The translations under genes and the position numbers were made by a program. This document shows positions 7,997-16,062 of a DNA stretch of 64,000 bases, one piece after another. This stretch comes from Roseibacillus persicicus (GTDB lineage: Bacteria; Verrucomicrobiota; Verrucomicrobiia; Verrucomicrobiales; Akkermansiaceae). The stretch's first letter is position 1; every line of letters starts with the position of its first letter. The notes beneath the pieces are model-generated. The model was given only the letters and a program-made list of their open reading frames with translations, had not been told where the DNA came from and searched no databases. The stretch lies in contig NZ_BMXI01000005.1 in NCBI RefSeq assembly GCF_014651675.1, positions 124,001 through 188,000 of the forward strand. Reading direction: 5' to 3'.

Positions 7997-9616
7997 TTAC
8001 CTCTTGCGATGTTCTTTGATGAGGCACCAAAGCTCTTTGAGGGATGCTGAAGGGGTTCCTTCTTTCTGCAACTGATAGCCAATTTTACTCGCGAGCTGGT
8101 AGTGCTTCCGCAGGTCAGACAGGCCTTTTCGGAGAGGGTAACCGGGCTGATAGATGTGCGCGGGTTCTCCGGTGACTCCATTCAATTCAAGGATGACCAG
8201 ACCCTCACCCTTCTTCAAAGACTCTTCATCCGGCACTCTGATATCATAGCGTCCGAAGTGAAATCCTTCATAGCTCCGACCTGCCTGATCCATGCTGAGG
8301 GAAAGCTCTGGGGTGATGCAATTGCGGGCATCCTCAAAGATGGCGCCGAGACAGTGTGTGCCGAGCTCGGTTAGGACCAGCTTCTCGCCTTCTGCCGGTA
8401 TTTCGTGCAGGCGCTGGGCATGTTGGGAGAGGAAATGCTTGGCCATTGCGGCAGCCCGTTGGTCGTGGAGAATCAGTTCCTCGACTGTCTCTCGTCCGTT
8501 GCCGGACAGGCTTTGGGGAAGCTTGCGGGCGAGTGAGGTAATGCGGCCGCTTGTCTCGCCGGGCCGCCGGGCCCAATGAATCCCCACTTCCAAACCCGTG
8601 ATGAACTCTTGCACGAGAGCGGGGCTGTTTTTGTTTAGATTCAGCCACTCGTTTGCTTCGTCTTTGTTTCTAACGATTGCCACGCCCTGACCACGTTCGC
8701 CTACATCGAGCTTCAGCACCACTGGCCAGGAATGTTGCTCGACGAACGCGAGCACGGCATCGAGCCCGTCTTTGCCCGTCAACCTGCGATAGCTTGCGGT
8801 GCGAATTCGGTGGGGGTGGGGCGGGGTGAAGCCGTCGAGAATGTCGCCTTTGGATTCCATTGCGAATCCGGAGAAGGGCATCGCTGGATTGCAGGAGAGA
8901 AAGTCCAGTGGCCTGCCGCCCCGGAGCCACCGGAAGAGGAGAGGCCAGATGGCCAGCGGATAGACAATGGCCGGGGGCCAGTATTCCCAACGAGTGAACC
9001 GTCGCCACCGTCCGGCCAAGATCCGCCGCCCGCGCCAACTGAAGAGGGGGATGACGAGTTTGATCGAGAGATAGATCAAAAGACCCACGCTGAGAAGAAG
9101 AGGCCAAGCCAGGCGCTGGTAGTTTTCAAGAAAGAGCAGGGTCCTTTGACCTGAGTAGAAGGAGAATCCGGTCAGGATCGGAGTCCAGATGAGCACCGCG
9201 ATTCCGAGGGCGGAAGAGAATCGGGGGAATGACCAGCCAACCGCCCCGGCAGCGAGGTAGGATGGCACCCGGCTCCCTGGAAGGAAGCGGGAGAGGAAGA
9301 TCCAGGTGGTGCCGAAGCGGGCGAATAATCGTCGTCCCCGCTCGATGCGGTGCTCGCTAGCAAGCCGTTGTATCCAAGGAAATCGGGTCTTGGATTTCTG
9401 GCTGAGCCATCCCAGGAAATAGAGCCCGATGTCACCGGACCAAATTCCCAGAGCGGCACTTCCGGTTGCCATGGGGAGCGGGATCCAGCCCTTGGCCGCC
9501 AAGATGCCAGCTGCGATGCAGGCCAAGTCTTCGCTCAATAGAGTGCCGAGAAAGATCAGCGCGGCGAGCACCAGAGGAGGGGCTTGATGGTTCTGGAGTT
9601 GCTCAAGCCAGTCCAT
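7997..9616 (-). CDS. DedA/VTT membrane domain fused to an ATP-grasp domain
   Basis: A 539-residue fusion. Residues 1 to about 215 form a DedA (VTT) membrane domain, with GTLLSEDLACIAAGILAAKG at the start and the signature FGTTWIFLSRFLPGSRVPSY. After a basic linker and further hydrophobic stretches, residues from about 260 to 500 look like ATP-grasp: VVLKLDVGERGQGVAIV for nucleotide binding, LVQEFITGLEVGI, and EGLVILELNGVTGEP for metal ligands. DedA proteins are linked to lipid-carrier or phospholipid flipping; ATP-grasp enzymes join a carboxylate to an amine or thiol. I infer a membrane-coupled ligase but cannot name a substrate. It is the last gene of a minus-strand operon, 12 bp after ruvX. 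Confidence 0.82.
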   Translation of the reverse strand: MDWLEQLQNHQAPPLVLAALIFLGTLLSEDLACIAAGILAAKGWIPLPMATGSAALGIWSGDIGLYFLGWLSQKSKTRFPWIQRLASEHRIERGRRLFARFGTTWIFLSRFLPGSRVPSYLAAGAVGWSFPRFSSALGIAVLIWTPILTGFSFYSGQRTLLFLENYQRLAWPLLLSVGLLIYLSIKLVIPLFSWRGRRILAGRWRRFTRWEYWPPAIVYPLAIWPLLFRWLRGGRPLDFLSCNPAMPFSGFAMESKGDILDGFTPPHPHRIRTASYRRLTGKDGLDAVLAFVEQHSWPVVLKLDVGERGQGVAIVRNKDEANEWLNLNKNSPALVQEFITGLEVGIHWARRPGETSGRITSLARKLPQSLSGNGRETVEELILHDQRAAAMAKHFLSQHAQRLHEIPAEGEKLVLTELGTHCLGAIFEDARNCITPELSLSMDQAGRSYEGFHFGRYDIRVPDEESLKKGEGLVILELNGVTGEPAHIYQPGYPLRKGLSDLRKHYQLASKIGYQLQKEGTPSASLKELWCLIKEHRKR

Positions 9617-9628
9617 AGCGGGAAAGGC

Positions 9629-10036
9629 TTACCAGCCGAGGAAGTTTTGCAATATCTCCAAGGCTGCGGCTTGATCGATGATGTCCTTTTGATTCTTCGC
9701 CTTCTTGCCAGCTTGCCTCAGTTTGGCGGAAGCGGTCACGGTGGTGAAGGACTCGTCGTGGTAGTGGAGAGGAAGGTCGGGAAAGGTCTCCCGCAGCTCT
9801 TTGCCAAAGGCGCGAATCTTCTTGGCGGCGTCACCCTCGCGTCCGTCACTCTTCAGGGGCAAGCCTAACAGCAAGGTTTTGGTCTTTCGCTGGGCGATGA
9901 TTTCCGCGAGCCGCTCGAGGGGTTCAGTGGTGGCTTGCTGAATGGTTTCCACCGGGAAGGCTGCAATTCCGAATTCGTCGGTGGCCGCCAGACCAATGCG
10001 GGCTTCTCCGTGATCGATGGCGAGGATGGGATGCAT
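9629..10036 (-). CDS. ruvX: Putative pre-16S rRNA nuclease / Holliday junction resolvase RuvX (YqgF)
   Basis: A 135-residue RNase H-fold protein. The first strand LAIDHGEARIGLA carries the first acidic residue (Asp8), the motif LLLGLPLKSDGREGD follows, then YHDESFTT and the C-terminal IIDQAAALEILQNFL with the last acidic residue. YqgF/RuvX is essential in many bacteria and matures the 5' end of 16S rRNA. Length is typical. It begins 4 bp after the stop of the metallo-hydrolase gene, so the two are almost certainly co-transcribed. Confidence 0.93.
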   Translation of the reverse strand: MHPILAIDHGEARIGLAATDEFGIAAFPVETIQQATTEPLERLAEIIAQRKTKTLLLGLPLKSDGREGDAAKKIRAFGKELRETFPDLPLHYHDESFTTVTASAKLRQAGKKAKNQKDIIDQAAALEILQNFLGW

Positions 10037-10040
10037 CTTG

Positions 10041-10949
10041 TTAGACCTCTACTCCCTCCCCGGGATCCAGAATTAGAATTTGGTCGAGAACACCCAGCCG
10101 GTCGGCCTCTTTGAGGAGTCGCTCCTCGGGTTCGCTGGGTTCTTCGTTCCCCAGCGGGAAAGTGGCGTAGTGCATTGGAATTAGTTTTTTCGCCCCCAGG
10201 TCGAGGTAGGCTTGCAGCGCTTCCTCGGGGTTGAGGTGGACATCCCGTCCGCTGGGGGCCTCGTAAGCGCCGATGGGCATGAGCGCGATGTCGATCTCGT
10301 AGCGCTTTCCAATCTCCTTGAATCCCTCGAAGTAAGCGCTGTCCCCGGCATGATAAACATTGCGGTTCGGGGTCTTCACGATGAAGCCGCCATAGTCCCG
10401 ATGGGTGTCGTGGCCAAAGCGCGCGCCCCAGTGATGGGATGGGGTGTGGATCACATCGATGCCGTCCAGAATCTGTTCCTCCCAAATCGCCATCTCGGTC
10501 ACGCGCTGGAAACCCAGCTTGCGCACCAGGGAGCCCGAGCCCTTGGGGACTACGATTCCCTGACGCGACTTGATGATGCGGAGGGAACTACGGTGCATGT
10601 GGTCGAAGTGCGCGTGCGAAACGCAGACCAAGTCTACCTCGGGCAAGGAGTCCAGATGCAATCCCGGTTGGCGCTGGCGTTTCACCGGCCCCATCCAGGT
10701 TGCCCAATTGGGGTCGAAGATAACGGAATGAGTATCGAACTGGACGAGAAAGGACGCGTGTCCGATCCATGTCACGCGAGTTTTGCCTTCGGGAGGGGGC
10801 TCGTGATTGGCGTGCAAAGTCTCGCCCTCGGGTTGGCGGAACATCTGCGGGATGATGCGATGCCTCCAAAAGCGATACGAACGCTCGGTCCATCCTTTTT
10901 TCGGAAAGATGCCGGAGTAGGAGCCTGAGGATTTACCGTTCTTGGACAA
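10041..10949 (-). CDS. Metallo-beta-lactamase-fold hydrolase, NAPE-PLD/UlaG-like
   Basis: A 302-residue cytosolic protein (no signal peptide). The metal-binding motif HAHFDH lies at residues 112-117, preceded by WIGHASFLVQFDTHSVIFDP, the usual opening of the NAPE-PLD/UlaG-like branch. HHWGARFGHDTHR and NVYHAGDSAYFEGF supply further histidine and aspartate ligands. Members hydrolyse phosphodiesters or lactones; the substrate here is unknown. It sits between pyrF (gap 23 bp) and ruvX (gap 4 bp) in one operon. Family assignment is firm, function is not. Confidence 0.85.
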   Translation of the reverse strand: MSKNGKSSGSYSGIFPKKGWTERSYRFWRHRIIPQMFRQPEGETLHANHEPPPEGKTRVTWIGHASFLVQFDTHSVIFDPNWATWMGPVKRQRQPGLHLDSLPEVDLVCVSHAHFDHMHRSSLRIIKSRQGIVVPKGSGSLVRKLGFQRVTEMAIWEEQILDGIDVIHTPSHHWGARFGHDTHRDYGGFIVKTPNRNVYHAGDSAYFEGFKEIGKRYEIDIALMPIGAYEAPSGRDVHLNPEEALQAYLDLGAKKLIPMHYATFPLGNEEPSEPEERLLKEADRLGVLDQILILDPGEGVEV

Positions 10950-10972
10950 GGCGGGGGAAGTGATTGAGGTGT

Positions 10973-11761
10973 TTACGATTGTTTGCTCAAGGCCGTGGCA
11001 ATTTCCTGGCGATAGTGCTCTGCCATGTCGGCCGGGGTTTTTCCTTCACCAGGATAGATGATGCCGCGCGAGACATTGATCAAATTGGGAGCCAGGCGAT
11101 TGCTGGAAGCCAAGCTCGCGAGGTCGCCCCCTTGGGCGCCGAGGCCGGGGATGAGCAAGGGAATATCGGGGATGCGCTCGAGGACATCGGTGCCCGCGTT
11201 GGTCAAGCCAACCACGAGTCCAACCGATGAAGGGCGATTCTGTGAGCGAGCTCGTTCGGCAAAGGAAGCTACCTTCTGATAGAGCGGCTCGCCCGCGACC
11301 TCAAGGCGTTGGAAGTCCGCACTGCCACTGTTGGAGGTCAGGGCCAGAAGGTAGAGACCCTTGCCGCCGGGGTAGTCGAGAAATGGTTCGATAGAATCGT
11401 AGCCCATGAAGGGATTGAGGGTGACGGCATCAGCCCGCAGATGCTCGAAGCAAGCGATGGCATAGCGTCGCTGGGTTTCGCCAATGTCGGAGCGCTTTAC
11501 GTCCAGCACGATGGGGATCTCGGACGGAATCCGCGCCACTGTTCTTTCCAGCATGGCAAAACCTTCTGAGCCCAAGCTCTCGAAATAGGCGCTGTTGGGC
11601 TTGAAGGCGGCGGCGTGAGGCGCGGTGTCCTCGATCAAGCGGACAAGGTAGTCCTCGACTTCGTTGATGCGGTTGTGGTGATTCTCCACGCGAGGATCGA
11701 GTCCGATGCAGAGGTTGCCAACGGCGGCGGTGCGGGCGGTGAGTTTTTCGAGAAAAGTCAT
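10973..11761 (-). CDS. pyrF: Orotidine 5'-phosphate decarboxylase (type 2)
   Basis: Catalyses the last step of UMP synthesis, decarboxylation of OMP. The catalytic Asp/Lys pair is in VLDVKRSDIG (Asp87, Lys89), and IPDIPLLIPGLGAQGGDL holds the phosphate-binding loop. The frame stays open 14 codons further upstream, but the match to the family begins at MTFLEKLTAR, so that ATG is chosen, giving 262 residues. LCIGLDPRVENHH is a type 2 (long-form) feature. The gene lies second in the operon, downstream of the MauE/DoxX-like gene. No other pyr gene is nearby. Confidence 0.93.
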   Translation of the reverse strand: MTFLEKLTARTAAVGNLCIGLDPRVENHHNRINEVEDYLVRLIEDTAPHAAAFKPNSAYFESLGSEGFAMLERTVARIPSEIPIVLDVKRSDIGETQRRYAIACFEHLRADAVTLNPFMGYDSIEPFLDYPGGKGLYLLALTSNSGSADFQRLEVAGEPLYQKVASFAERARSQNRPSSVGLVVGLTNAGTDVLERIPDIPLLIPGLGAQGGDLASLASSNRLAPNLINVSRGIIYPGEGKTPADMAEHYRQEIATALSKQS

Positions 11762-11827
11762 GGGTAGGTCGCTGCGACTGGTTTTGAACCACGAAGGGCG
11801 CATTGGACACGCAGAAGTTTGTTCAGA

Positions 11828-12301
11828 TCAGGATTGGTTCGGGAGACTGAGTTTGTTTTCGCTAAAGAGACGCTTCGAGCGCGCGGTGAATTCCCGCCAC
11901 AGCAGGATGATGGCGAGGACCCATAAGAGAAGGTTGAGTCCGATGTGCAAGAGATAGTTGGTTGGCTCCTCGGATGAGCCGAAGCAGCCGCAGTTGATAT
12001 TGAGCCCCTTGCTGGCGGCGATGCCCAAGGCGATGTTGAAGGCAGCGAGCATGAACGCAATTGCCAGCAGCCCTCCCCGCGCGCCCCAGCGACCGATGAT
12101 CGTCGCCAAGCCGGCGATGACCTCCAGCCATGCGACGAAATAGGCGGCATAGCCATCGTAAGGGGGGAAAAGGATCTGGTAGTTGAAGACCGCTTCGGTG
12201 AAGGCATCGAGGTCTGCGAGCTTAATCAGACCGCTCCACACAAAGAAGATTCCCAATCCCAGGCGGAGGATGAGAAAGAGGGTGGCGGTGATGCTCGGCA
12301 T
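11828..12301 (-). CDS. MauE/DoxX-like membrane protein
   Basis: A four-helix membrane protein of 157 residues starting MPSITATLFLILRLGLGIFF, chosen over an upstream in-frame start that would add 33 residues unlike the family. The DoxX/MauE pattern is visible: a helix ending VWSGLIKLADLDAF, a second near VAWLEVIAGLATIIGRW, and a loop GLNINCGCFGSSEEP with a CxC pair. MauE-type proteins are tied to disulfide or quinone redox chemistry in the envelope. It heads the operon that continues with pyrF, about 65 bp on. The redox role is inferred from family and the CxC loop. Confidence 0.8.
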   Translation of the reverse strand: MPSITATLFLILRLGLGIFFVWSGLIKLADLDAFTEAVFNYQILFPPYDGYAAYFVAWLEVIAGLATIIGRWGARGGLLAIAFMLAAFNIALGIAASKGLNINCGCFGSSEEPTNYLLHIGLNLLLWVLAIILLWREFTARSKRLFSENKLSLPNQS

Positions 12302-12420
12302 GGATGGCAAGCTAGCAAAGGGACAGGGAGGGCGCAAACTGGGAGGGCGAAATTGATGATTTGGGAAAAAGTAGAAAAAACGACTTTCGCCCAATGGCAT
12401 TTGCGATTACGGCTGTCCTT

Positions 12421-12510
12421 GCCAGGGGCCGCGGAGTGCGAGCTGGTGAACCCGGTCAGGACGGAAACGTAGCAGCCGTAGCTTGTCTCTCATTGCCGTG
12501 GTCCCCTGGT
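12421..12510 (+). ncRNA. ffs: Small signal recognition particle RNA
   Basis: The universally conserved SRP core is present: GGTCAGGACGGAAACGTAGC followed by AGCC, matching the domain IV GGTCAGG...GGAA...AGCAGCC pattern of E. coli 4.5S RNA. An outer helix pairs CCAGGGGCCGCGG at the 5' side with CCGTGGTCCCCTGG at the 3' side. A run of T (GGTTTTTCTTTTTT) follows and would serve as terminator. The RNA binds Ffh and targets membrane proteins. Exact ends are approximate. It is divergent from the MauE/DoxX-like gene. Confidence 0.9.
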
Positions 12511-12517
12511 TTTTCTT

Positions 12518-12807
12518 TTTTGTGGCAAAGGGGGGGTTGGCTTTTTGAGCAGCAACTGCGCCGTCGTCAGGTCTTTTCAATCCGCACCATTCTCTTCAGT
12601 TCAGGGTGGATAGGGGGATGGGCCGGCGTGAAGCTGGGAGCGCTTTCCCTCCATTCATGATTCGGACCGTTTCGTTCGGAAATCTGCCTATCTCCGCCTC
12701 CGTCTGCGGTTGAGGAAGCTGAATCCATTCAGGTATCGATTTTTTAATGCTGGATTTTCAGCAAAAAGGATTTGACCCCGGAGGTATTTGCTGGTTTTTT
12801 AGCACGC
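12518..12807. other. Spacer after the SRP RNA
   Basis: About 290 bp without a convincing gene. It starts with the T-rich end of the SRP RNA gene. A TTG codon at 12772 preceded by AAAAAGGA could be an alternative start of the next gene. No promoter with both boxes could be assigned. Confidence 0.5.
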
Positions 12808-13689
12808 ATGAAAGTGAAGAAGGAAGTTTTTCAAGAGTTGGGAGCATTCTTGCTGATTGGGGCTGCGGTCTGCGCGGTCTTGATTTTGGCGAGCTGCTCG
12901 ACAGGTCCGGTTGCACCAGCTCCGGCTTCGGAATCAGTAGCGATGGCTCCAGTGGGAGCAGATGGATCGGCGGCCCTTTCGGGAGGAACGGTCACGAGTG
13001 GTTTGCGCAGTGGTGATTATACAATGAAGGTTCCCACCAGACGCCCCGGACTGGGAACGGGTTGGGGGGATACGATTTCTTCCTCATTGAACAACACGCA
13101 GTTCATTCGAGAAAGCAATCAGCCCTTTGGGGGAGTGGGGATGATTTACTACAATGATCAAGAGGGGATTAATGCCATGGCTGGTTCATATAAGAACAAA
13201 ACCTCGGCCTATCAGCGGGCCGCCAACGGAGCAGTCGAGTGGGGAGTGAAGAGTGGTTGGTCTACCCCCGATCATTATATGTCCGGTTCCAAACGCTATG
13301 TGGTGGGGAAAAAAGGACGGAAGTATTCTCTCGTGGTGCGCAATGTCAGCGACAGTCGGCTGGAAGTGGTCCTTTCGGTCGACGGACTCGATGTGATGGA
13401 TGGCAAGGCCGCCAGCTTCAAGAAACGGGGCTACATCATTGCACCTGGCGAAAAGATTGAGGTGAAAGGGTTCCGCACCAGCTACGACACTGTGGCGGCC
13501 TTCGAATTTTCGACCGTGGGGGCGAGTTACAGCAACCTGCGCCATGGTCAGACCCGCGACATCGGGGTCATTGGCTTGGCCGTTTTTGCCGAAAAAGGAA
13601 GTCCTCCCTGGCGCTGGGCGACCAACGACGCAAGCCAACGGGGCGAGGCCCGTCCTTTTGCAGAAGCCCCCTTGCGCACCGTGCGCTAG
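12808..13689 (+). CDS. Secreted lipoprotein of unknown function
   Basis: A 293-residue protein starting MKVKKEVFQELGAFLLIG, with a lipobox LASC at Cys30, so it is probably lipidated and envelope-anchored. A low-complexity linker rich in Ala, Pro and Gly follows (about 33-65), then a beta-rich domain with the phrase KKGRKYSLVVRNVSDSRLEVVLSVDG and GYIIAPGEKIEVKGFRTS, which looks like a small immunoglobulin- or jelly-roll-like module. I do not recognise the family. A TTG at 12772 with an AAGGA motif would add 12 residues before the signal peptide and is less likely. A further secreted or membrane protein and a tiny lipoprotein follow on the same strand. Confidence 0.7.
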   Translation: MKVKKEVFQELGAFLLIGAAVCAVLILASCSTGPVAPAPASESVAMAPVGADGSAALSGGTVTSGLRSGDYTMKVPTRRPGLGTGWGDTISSSLNNTQFIRESNQPFGGVGMIYYNDQEGINAMAGSYKNKTSAYQRAANGAVEWGVKSGWSTPDHYMSGSKRYVVGKKGRKYSLVVRNVSDSRLEVVLSVDGLDVMDGKAASFKKRGYIIAPGEKIEVKGFRTSYDTVAAFEFSTVGASYSNLRHGQTRDIGVIGLAVFAEKGSPPWRWATNDASQRGEARPFAEAPLRTVR

Positions 13690-13707
13690 AATCCGAATTG
13701 TTAGAAG

Positions 13708-14094
13708 ATGGTGAGTGTCTTGGAACGAGTGACGATCGGCTTTCGCTGCCCGATGGATTGGGACGCGATGGCGGGCGATGAGCGTGAGCGGTTTTGTAGC
13801 AAATGTCAGAAGACCGTTACCGACTTGTCGCAAATGTCGCGCGAGGAAGCCGAGGCTTTTGTCGAAGAGGCCGGAGCTCTCGGGCAGGCTTGTGTACGAT
13901 TGCGCCGTGATGCCGAAGACAGATTGGTGACGCAGGGTTGCGGCTCGAAGGCCGTGAATGAGCGACAGATTCGGAAGGTTGTTCTCGGGGCGGCGGCAGC
14001 AGGTAGTTTAGGTCTGGCTGCTTGTTCGGGAAGTAGTGGTCAGGACGATCCTCCTTTGGTGGGCATGATATGTCTCCCGGAAGAGGGCAAATAG
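13708..14094 (+). CDS. Small protein with a CxxC zinc-ribbon-like head and a lipobox-like tail
   Basis: A 128-residue protein. Residues 10-45 read GFRCPMDWDAMAGDERERFC followed by SKCQKTVTDLSQMS; Cys14, Cys30 and Cys33 suggest a small metal-binding head. This FCxxCxKxVxDLSxMS pattern recurs in hypothetical proteins of Verrucomicrobiota, Planctomycetota and Bacteroidota, usually with no known role. A hydrophobic stretch near residues 92-106 ends LAACSGSS, which resembles an internal lipobox or a membrane segment. It is 18 bp downstream of the lipoprotein gene and 10 bp before a tiny lipoprotein gene, so the three are probably one unit. Function is unknown. Confidence 0.72.
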   Translation: MVSVLERVTIGFRCPMDWDAMAGDERERFCSKCQKTVTDLSQMSREEAEAFVEEAGALGQACVRLRRDAEDRLVTQGCGSKAVNERQIRKVVLGAAAAGSLGLAACSGSSGQDDPPLVGMICLPEEGK

Positions 14095-14104
14095 ATTTCT
14101 TCAA

Positions 14105-14263
14105 ATGAAAAGCACAACAATAGTAGTAGCATTAGCCGCGGCAGCGTTTGTCGCGGGGGTTTTGGTGAGTTGTTCTCCGGTTAGTGAACAGCCAAGTGGG
14201 GTCTACCCAGGCTCCGTGCCGCCAGTGACTCCCACTGGGAGCTACATCAGCGGAACCAAGTAG
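14105..14263 (+). CDS. Tiny lipoprotein (52 residues)
   Basis: A short frame that translates to MKSTTIVVALAAAAFVAGVL followed by VSCSPVSEQPSG and ends SYISGTK. The signal peptide with lipobox VLVSC at Cys23 is clear, and the mature part is a 30-residue Pro/Gly/Ser-rich tail. It starts 10 bp after the preceding stop and ends about 30 bp before a strong terminator, so it is the last gene of its unit. No function can be assigned. Confidence 0.65.
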   Translation: MKSTTIVVALAAAAFVAGVLVSCSPVSEQPSGVYPGSVPPVTPTGSYISGTK

Positions 14264-14293
14264 TTCGATCGATTGCCATGCGGCATGTGTGTG

Positions 14294-14324
14294 AAAAGGG
14301 GAGTGGTTCGCCACTCCCCTTTTT
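14294..14324 (+). terminator. Intrinsic terminator after the lipoprotein unit
   Basis: A perfect 13-bp stem, AAAAGGGGAGTGG and CCACTCCCCTTTT, closed by a TTCG tetraloop and followed by T. It ends the transcript of the 12.8-14.3 kb genes and, being A-rich on the other arm, could work in both directions. Confidence 0.85.
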
Positions 14325-14344
14325 CGTGAAAAGAGGGCCCTCAC

Positions 14345-14457
14345 CGGCGCATGGATATTTCTGTCCATGGGCAGAGCCCCGGGGTGTCAGAGGTTTTGGG
14401 AGGGACGGATTTGGTGCGGACGGACCGTGCCAGGGACAGGAATGTCCCTGCTCCATG
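14345..14457. repeat. Solo repeat element C (R4)
   Basis: A single diverged C element without AB. CGCATGGATATTTCTGTCCA near the left end and GGGACAGGAATGTCCCTGCT near the right end are the two complementary arms. It lies directly between the terminator and the start of the C39-like protease gene and may have brought part of that gene's leader. Confidence 0.75.
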
Positions 14458-14516
14458 GCTTTTTTTACAAAGATATCTCTCTGGGCAGCGTTTCATCTCT
14501 ACTCGAATCGATACCC

Positions 14517-15965
14517 ATGCGCCTGACTCTCATTTTTTTCACCATCACCACACTTTTGCTCCCTGGAGCACTTAACAACGACTGGCGCCGTTTGGCGGCC
14601 GGTGATGGCCGGGGCGTCAATGCCCGCGCGGTGGCTCTGTTAGGCGAAGGGCGTGTCTTGTTAGAAAACGAAGCCGGCGAACAGTTCGAGACTCCTCTGG
14701 AGGTTCTTTCCAGCGAAGACCGGAGCTGGTTTCTCGAGTGGGAAGCCGATTGGAAAAAGCGCGCCGCGGTTGGCAAAAAGCTCAATGCCGTCATCGGTCA
14801 ACCCGTCTTCCTCGATTCCTGGCGCTTGTGGGACGAAAAGGCCGAGGTCGTCGCCAAACGTCTTGCCTGGCGGCCGGAATCGAAAACGCCCTTTTCCAGC
14901 AGCTTCCGCCGCTACACCGGGTCCGACTACCGCTTTCTCGGCGCGCGGCCCTATTCCGTCGCCGCCTACGGGGATGATCGTGGGCTTCTCGCCCGCATGT
15001 CCCTCGTTTTTGCTAACAAGGGCGACTCTTTTTCCGCTGCAGGTATGGCCGAGGACCACTTCAAGGAAGGGGAGAGCGACACCACCATGAAGAAGTTCGC
15101 CCAGATGCTGAAGCACGACGTCGCCGCCGTGACTGATTCACTCACCAGCGTGTTGGGGGAAGGAGAGGTGCAGTACTTTGGCGAAGGCAACGACCGGCGG
15201 CGGGTTGTGCGATGGGACTGGAACGGGCACGCCTTCATTCTCTCCGAAGAGGATGAGGAATATGTCGGGCTCCTCATCGTCTCTATTGAGGAAGCTGAGA
15301 ACCGGGGCCGCACCGACCGCATTCCTGATTCCGAAATCAAAGAGCGTCTCGCGAACAACGTGGTGCACGAAAAGAATGGCGACGTTCACATCAAGAACAT
15401 CCCCATGGTCAATCAGGGGCCCAAGGGCTACTGCGTCCCCGCCACTTTCGAGCGTGCGATGCGCTATCAGGGCGTCCCCGCCGACATGTATCTCCTTGCG
15501 GTGGCTGGCGGAACCGCCCCCGGTGGTGGCACCAATACCCAGCGCCTCTTTGAAGAAGTGGAGTCCATCGTGCGCCGCAAAGGGCGTCGTCCAGACGACG
15601 TGAAGATCAACCCCCTGCGCATGCGCACCGTGCAGCGTTACATCGACGAGGGCGTGCCCATCATGTGGCAGATGTGCAGCTTGTCCGAATACAACGCCAT
15701 AGCAAACCGGCGCACCCAAGCACGCAAAAGCGTGACAGACTGGGCGGCCTACGCGGCTCAAATCGCGGAAGAAGCGGAGGCCAATGCCAAGACGATGGAA
15801 AACGTCAAAGCCAACTTTCACGTGTGCATGATCATCGGCTACAACGAGGCGACGCAGGAGCTAGCGGTGAGTGATTCCTGGGGAGCCCGCTACGAGATTC
15901 GCTGGATTCACATCGACGAAGCCGCAGCCGTGGGCAACGGAAAAGGCTTCGCCATCAAGCGCTAG
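14517..15965 (+). CDS. Secreted C39-like cysteine peptidase domain protein
   Basis: The frame is open from 14367, but that part lies in repeat element C, so the start is placed at MRLTLIFFTITTLLLPGA, a signal peptide; this gives 482 residues. The N-terminal half holds a short SLA1-like stretch (AVALLGEGRVLLENEAGEQF). The C-terminal half is a papain-like C39-family domain: NIPMVNQGPKGYCVPATFER with Cys306, HVCMIIGYNEATQEL with His435, then VSDSWG with the acidic residue. The residues fit a working protease. Similar proteins in Verrucomicrobiota are exported and of unknown substrate. Confidence 0.78.
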   Translation: MRLTLIFFTITTLLLPGALNNDWRRLAAGDGRGVNARAVALLGEGRVLLENEAGEQFETPLEVLSSEDRSWFLEWEADWKKRAAVGKKLNAVIGQPVFLDSWRLWDEKAEVVAKRLAWRPESKTPFSSSFRRYTGSDYRFLGARPYSVAAYGDDRGLLARMSLVFANKGDSFSAAGMAEDHFKEGESDTTMKKFAQMLKHDVAAVTDSLTSVLGEGEVQYFGEGNDRRRVVRWDWNGHAFILSEEDEEYVGLLIVSIEEAENRGRTDRIPDSEIKERLANNVVHEKNGDVHIKNIPMVNQGPKGYCVPATFERAMRYQGVPADMYLLAVAGGTAPGGGTNTQRLFEEVESIVRRKGRRPDDVKINPLRMRTVQRYIDEGVPIMWQMCSLSEYNAIANRRTQARKSVTDWAAYAAQIAEEAEANAKTMENVKANFHVCMIIGYNEATQELAVSDSWGARYEIRWIHIDEAAAVGNGKGFAIKR

Positions 15966-15980
15966 AAAGCTGAAGGCTCC

Positions 15981-16062
15981 CCGGACCGCGAGTGCCCCCA
16001 CTCGCCCCACCGAATCGTCTCTGTAACTCATCACTCGACTAACGAATTGTTCTAGTGCCAAC
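15981..16062. repeat. Repeat element E, copy 2
   Basis: Second copy of the 82-bp leading module, beginning 15 bp after the stop of the C39-like gene. Differences from copy 1 are single substitutions; the GCGAGTG...CACTCGC hairpin is kept. Confidence 0.75.
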
